Positions 6,423 through 8,882 of a stretch of 8,882 bases of DNA are shown in pieces. Location: the NCBI GenBank assembly GCA_964345135.1, contig CAYFQI010000110.1, positions 1 through 8,882 on the forward strand, in the 5' to 3' direction. Position 1 is the stretch's first letter. Every line of letters begins with the position of its first letter. The notes beneath the pieces are model-generated. The model searched no databases, was not told the DNA's origin, and saw nothing but the letters and a program-made list of their open reading frames with translations. This DNA is from CAYMKE01 sp964345135 (GTDB lineage: Bacteria; Bacteroidota; Bacteroidia; Bacteroidales; JBBRXJ01). The position numbers were made by a program, and so were the translations under genes.

Positions 6423-7781
6423 TTACAGGATAGTAAACAGGTATCTACCAACACCCAAGTAAATCAATAACCCCATGATGTCATTGATGGTTGTGATGAA
6501 CGGGCCAGTGGCAAGTGCGGGATCAATTTTTGTTTTATCCAATACAAGTGGAACAAATGTACCAAAGATAGAGGCAAAAAGAATAACAGAAAAAAGTGCA
6601 ATACTCACGGTAATGGTTAAGGCAAATGAATCTAAAAAAATGATGTTGTAGACCAATATTAATGAAGAGAGAATGATCCCGTTCATTAATGCTACGACAA
6701 ATTCTTTCAAAAGCCGCCCTATCGTGCTTTCAAGACCAATACTCTTATTGGCAATGCTTTGCACGATAATTGATGATGATTGCACCCCCACGTTTCCTCC
6801 CATTGCACCAATAAGCGGGATATAAAAGGCCATCTCGGGATACAGCCTGATATCTCCTTCAAATAATCCGATGACCTGTGCCCCAAATATTCCACCAATC
6901 AATCCAATCACGAGCCAGGGGAGCCGTGCCCTGGTCATGTTAAAGAAATTACCTGATTTGCCTATTTCCGGAGTAATCCCAGATATCATCTGGTAATCTT
7001 TTTCGGCTTCTTCCCTGATAACATCAACTACATCATCAATGGTGATCCTTCCCAGGAGTCTGCCAATAGAATCTACCACGGGGAGGGCCACGAGATCATA
7101 TTTTCGCATGATGTTCACTACCTCTTCTGATTCGATGTTGCCTTTAACAGAAACCACGTCAACATCATATATTTCTTTGATAATCGTATCATCTGAATGC
7201 AGAAGCATTTTTTTAAGTGATAACGTACCTTTTAATATTTTTTTGTTGTCAACGACATACACGTAATAGATATCATCAACATTTTCTGCTTGTTTTCTCA
7301 GTTCGTTCAGGCATGTCCCAATGGTCCAGTTTTCATTGACCATGATTAATTCTTTGGCCATCAGTCCGCCTGCCGTGTCTTCTTCGTAGCCTAACAAGTC
7401 GAGGATATACCCGGCTTTTTCAACATCTTCAATATTTAACAAAACTTCTTCTTTCTTGTCTTCTGACAACTCACCGATCAGGTCGGCTGCATCATCAGAG
7501 TCCATGTGCTCGATATACTGCCGTGCGATGGTTTCACCGGGGAGAACTTTTAAAAAGCTTTTTCGCTCATTCTCCTCCAATTCAATCAATACATCAGAAG
7601 CTTTTTCTTCATCAAATAAAAGGTGGAGAAAACGCGCTTCTTCAAGGTTTAACGCCCTGTAAATTTCTGCAATATCAGCCGGATGTAACTCATCCAGTAA
7701 ATTTTTTACAGCAACATCATCTTTGTTTTCAATCAGATGGATGAGTTTATCTATATATTCCCGATTTAATTCAAATTGCAT
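6423..7781 (-). CDS. mgtE: Magnesium transporter MgtE
   Basis: MgtE is a homodimeric Mg2+ channel of the inner membrane, gated by intracellular Mg2+ through its cytosolic domains. The 452 residues show the helical N domain (about 25-130, acidic, with ELHPADIAEIYRAL), a pair of CBS domains (about 135-258, opening with DTAGGLMA and holding the VALPVVDSIGRLLGRITIDDVVDVI segment), a connecting helix and five membrane helices (about 287-450). The pore-family motifs are clear: PLIGAMGGNVGVQSSSIIVQ (322-341) and DPALATGPFITTINDIMG (420-437), where D434 corresponds to the Mg2+-binding aspartate. Length is normal and no part is missing. It starts only 5 bp after the rsmA stop codon, so it is almost certainly in the same transcript and may be translationally coupled. 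Confidence 0.97.
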   Translation of the reverse strand: MQFELNREYIDKLIHLIENKDDVAVKNLLDELHPADIAEIYRALNLEEARFLHLLFDEEKASDVLIELEENERKSFLKVLPGETIARQYIEHMDSDDAADLIGELSEDKKEEVLLNIEDVEKAGYILDLLGYEEDTAGGLMAKELIMVNENWTIGTCLNELRKQAENVDDIYYVYVVDNKKILKGTLSLKKMLLHSDDTIIKEIYDVDVVSVKGNIESEEVVNIMRKYDLVALPVVDSIGRLLGRITIDDVVDVIREEAEKDYQMISGITPEIGKSGNFFNMTRARLPWLVIGLIGGIFGAQVIGLFEGDIRLYPEMAFYIPLIGAMGGNVGVQSSSIIVQSIANKSIGLESTIGRLLKEFVVALMNGIILSSLILVYNIIFLDSFALTITVSIALFSVILFASIFGTFVPLVLDKTKIDPALATGPFITTINDIMGLLIYLGVGRYLFTIL

Positions 7782-7786
7782 GATAT

Positions 7787-8596
7787 TCAGGTTTTATTGT
7801 AGTATTCTATAAATTTGGTTAATTCTATAAAATCATCGACACTAAGTTCTTCTGGCCGCTTTGAAAGTAATTCATGCTCATCTTTCAAATTTACTAAAAA
7901 CTTCTTTAATGAATTTCGTATTGTTTTTCTTCGTTGATTAAATGAAGCTTTCACTAATTTGAAGAATAACTTTTCATCACATCCTAACGTTGCTTTTTTG
8001 TTTCTTGTTAAACGAATTACACCTGATTGGACTTTTGGAGGAGGCACGAAAACATGTTTACTCACAGTAAATAAATATTCAATATCATAAAATGCCTGGA
8101 GTAAAACACTGAGTATGCCGTATTCTTTACAGCCGGGTGAGGCTTTTATTCGCTCTGCCACTTCTTTTTGTATCATCCCAACCACTTCATTCACTGTATC
8201 CCGGCATTCATATATTTTGAAAAAAATCTGACTGGAAATGTTATAGGGAAAACTGCCAATGATGGCAAGGGGAGCATTAAAAAAAGTATGGATGTCGAAT
8301 TTTAAAAAGTCTTCATGGATTATATTGCTGATATGGTCAGGAAAACATGAGTGTAAATGGTTGATGGATTCTTTGTCAAGTTCAATTAAATATATGTTAT
8401 GCCCATATCGGTGTAACAAAAACTGGGAAAGCATCCCCGTGCCTGATCCGATTTCCAGTATTTTAGTCAAACCTTTGGCTTCAAGACTGTTAACCATTTT
8501 TTGTGCAATGTTCTTATCTATCAGGAAATGCTGTCCCAATGATTTTTTGGGCTTAATGATGACTGCAGGGGGTTTATTTTTAGAATTCTGTACCAT
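7787..8596 (-). CDS. rsmA: 16S rRNA dimethyladenosine transferase (RsmA/KsgA)
   Basis: RsmA dimethylates two adjacent adenines in the 3' terminal hairpin of 16S rRNA, using S-adenosylmethionine, late in small-subunit assembly. The 269 residues carry KKSLGQHFL (17-25), the SAM-binding EIGSGTG loop (48-54), the acidic LIELD strand end (70-74), the HEDFLKFD segment (94-101), the catalytic-loop position GSFPYNISS (114-122) and the C-terminal VPPPKVQSGVIRL and FNQRRKTIRNSL signatures. One residue is odd: the first position of the N-L/F-P-Y motif is serine (S115, codon AGT), where the family nearly always has asparagine. The N-terminus before KKSLGQHFL is about ten residues longer than usual, but no nearer ATG is available. 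It is the first gene of the minus-strand series; mgtE follows after 5 bp. Confidence 0.95.
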   Translation of the reverse strand: MVQNSKNKPPAVIIKPKKSLGQHFLIDKNIAQKMVNSLEAKGLTKILEIGSGTGMLSQFLLHRYGHNIYLIELDKESINHLHSCFPDHISNIIHEDFLKFDIHTFFNAPLAIIGSFPYNISSQIFFKIYECRDTVNEVVGMIQKEVAERIKASPGCKEYGILSVLLQAFYDIEYLFTVSKHVFVPPPKVQSGVIRLTRNKKATLGCDEKLFFKLVKASFNQRRKTIRNSLKKFLVNLKDEHELLSKRPEELSVDDFIELTKFIEYYNKT

Positions 8597-8621
8597 AATT
8601 TTTAATTTGCATATTATGTGC

Positions 8622-8629
8622 CAAATTTA
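8622..8629 (-). promoter_or_regulatory. Candidate -7 element of the rsmA-mgtE promoter
   Basis: The minus strand reads TAAATTTG, an exact match to the Bacteroidota sigma-ABfr -7 consensus TAnnTTTG. It ends 25 bases before the rsmA ATG, which would leave an untranslated leader of about 15-20 bases. A clear TTTG at the expected -33 spacing is not visible, so the call rests on one element in AT-rich DNA. Confidence 0.4.
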
Positions 8630-8733
8630 ATTGAACATTTTTGAATAGCGTATGATATAAAAAATATTTTTGAATTATTTTATTTAAGTTTGGCAAATAT
8701 TATCAATAATTTTATTTATAAAATATACTTTTG

Positions 8734-8756
8734 CGGCGTAGTTGAAAACTACGCCG
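8734..8756. other. Perfect 10-bp hairpin at the inner edge of the right repeat arm
   Basis: CGGCGTAGTT (8734-8743) and AACTACGCCG (8747-8756) pair without mismatch around a GAA loop. It is the most stable hairpin I found in the window and stands out against very AT-rich surroundings. The inner half of the stem repeats the GTAG end of the dispersed element; the left copy lacks the matching second half. No T run follows on either strand, so an intrinsic terminator for a gene beyond the window is possible but not well supported. Cruciform formation or a recognition site for the repeat element are alternatives. Confidence 0.7.
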
Positions 8757-8882
8757 AGCTAGCGAATAAAACAAAAAGGACGTATAAACTCAATAACTCA
8801 CTCACGATAGAAACTTAGAAACTAAACTATAAACAGATGAACCGAGCCATGACAAATTCTTTGACACACACGGGGATGATTA
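8749..8882 (-). repeat. Right arm of the long dispersed inverted repeat
   Basis: Read on the minus strand this is the counterpart of 22-188. Positions 8882-8829 match 22-75 with one difference. The inner part keeps the order octamer remnant, GAGTTATTGAGTTTAT, TTTTGTTTTAT and TAGCTCGGCGTAG. The octamer region is about four units shorter than in the left arm. The copy runs to the last base of the window, so its outer end is not seen. It lies upstream of rsmA, ending about 150 bp before the start codon. Confidence 0.9.

Noticed and set aside
8259..8630. A 123-codon open frame on the plus strand opposite rsmA
   Set aside because: It is antisense to the conserved rsmA frame and is read as a shadow of that gene's codon bias.
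22..8882. A composite transposon, with the terminal inverted repeats as its ends
   Set aside because: The enclosed genes are ordinary housekeeping genes, there is no transposase or other mobility gene, and no flanking target-site duplication can be seen because the right copy reaches the window edge.

Overview
The window looks like a piece of core chromosome from an uncultured or little-studied member of the Bacteroidota. The evidence is the low GC content, the weak or absent Shine-Dalgarno sequences, A-rich leaders in front of start codons, a TAnnTTTG-type promoter element upstream of the first gene, and the gene order rsmA-mgtE / purH-mreB-mreC-mreD-mrdA, which from memory is a usual Bacteroidota arrangement. 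All seven protein genes lie on the minus strand, so transcription runs from the right end to the left end. Every reading frame is intact. I see no tRNA, rRNA, CRISPR array, phage gene or intact insertion sequence.

Layout in transcription order. Positions 8882-8749 hold one arm of a dispersed repeat. About 150 bp of AT-rich DNA with a hairpin and a plausible promoter follows. rsmA (16S rRNA dimethyladenosine transferase) and mgtE (Mg2+ transporter) are separated by only 5 bp. A 298-bp non-coding gap holds a 16-bp inverted repeat and a small GAATTC-type repeat cluster. Then come purH (last two steps of IMP synthesis), mreB, mreC and mreD (the latter two overlap as ATGA), a 109-bp gap, and mrdA/PBP2. 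The left 250 bp contain no gene and are almost all repeats.

The mreB-mreC-mreD-mrdA block encodes most of the elongasome. MreB filaments on the inner membrane face connect through MreC and MreD to the transpeptidase PBP2, which cross-links new side-wall peptidoglycan. The usual partner, the glycosyltransferase RodA, often follows mrdA in this phylum but does not start within the window. PurH is probably co-transcribed with mreB because the gap is 22 bp.

The least ordinary part is the repeat DNA at the two ends. A long inverted repeat (22-188 against 8749-8882) brackets the whole gene block. Its outer 54 bp match at 53 positions. The two arms differ mainly in the number of 8-9 bp tandem units they carry. 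A third, diverged partial copy (about 238-285) runs across the end of mrdA, so the last codons and the stop codon of PBP2 lie inside repeat sequence. Because the window ends exactly inside one copy, it may be a contig that broke at a multi-copy repeat. I see no clear new enzymatic or defence system; the repeat family is the best candidate for something undescribed.
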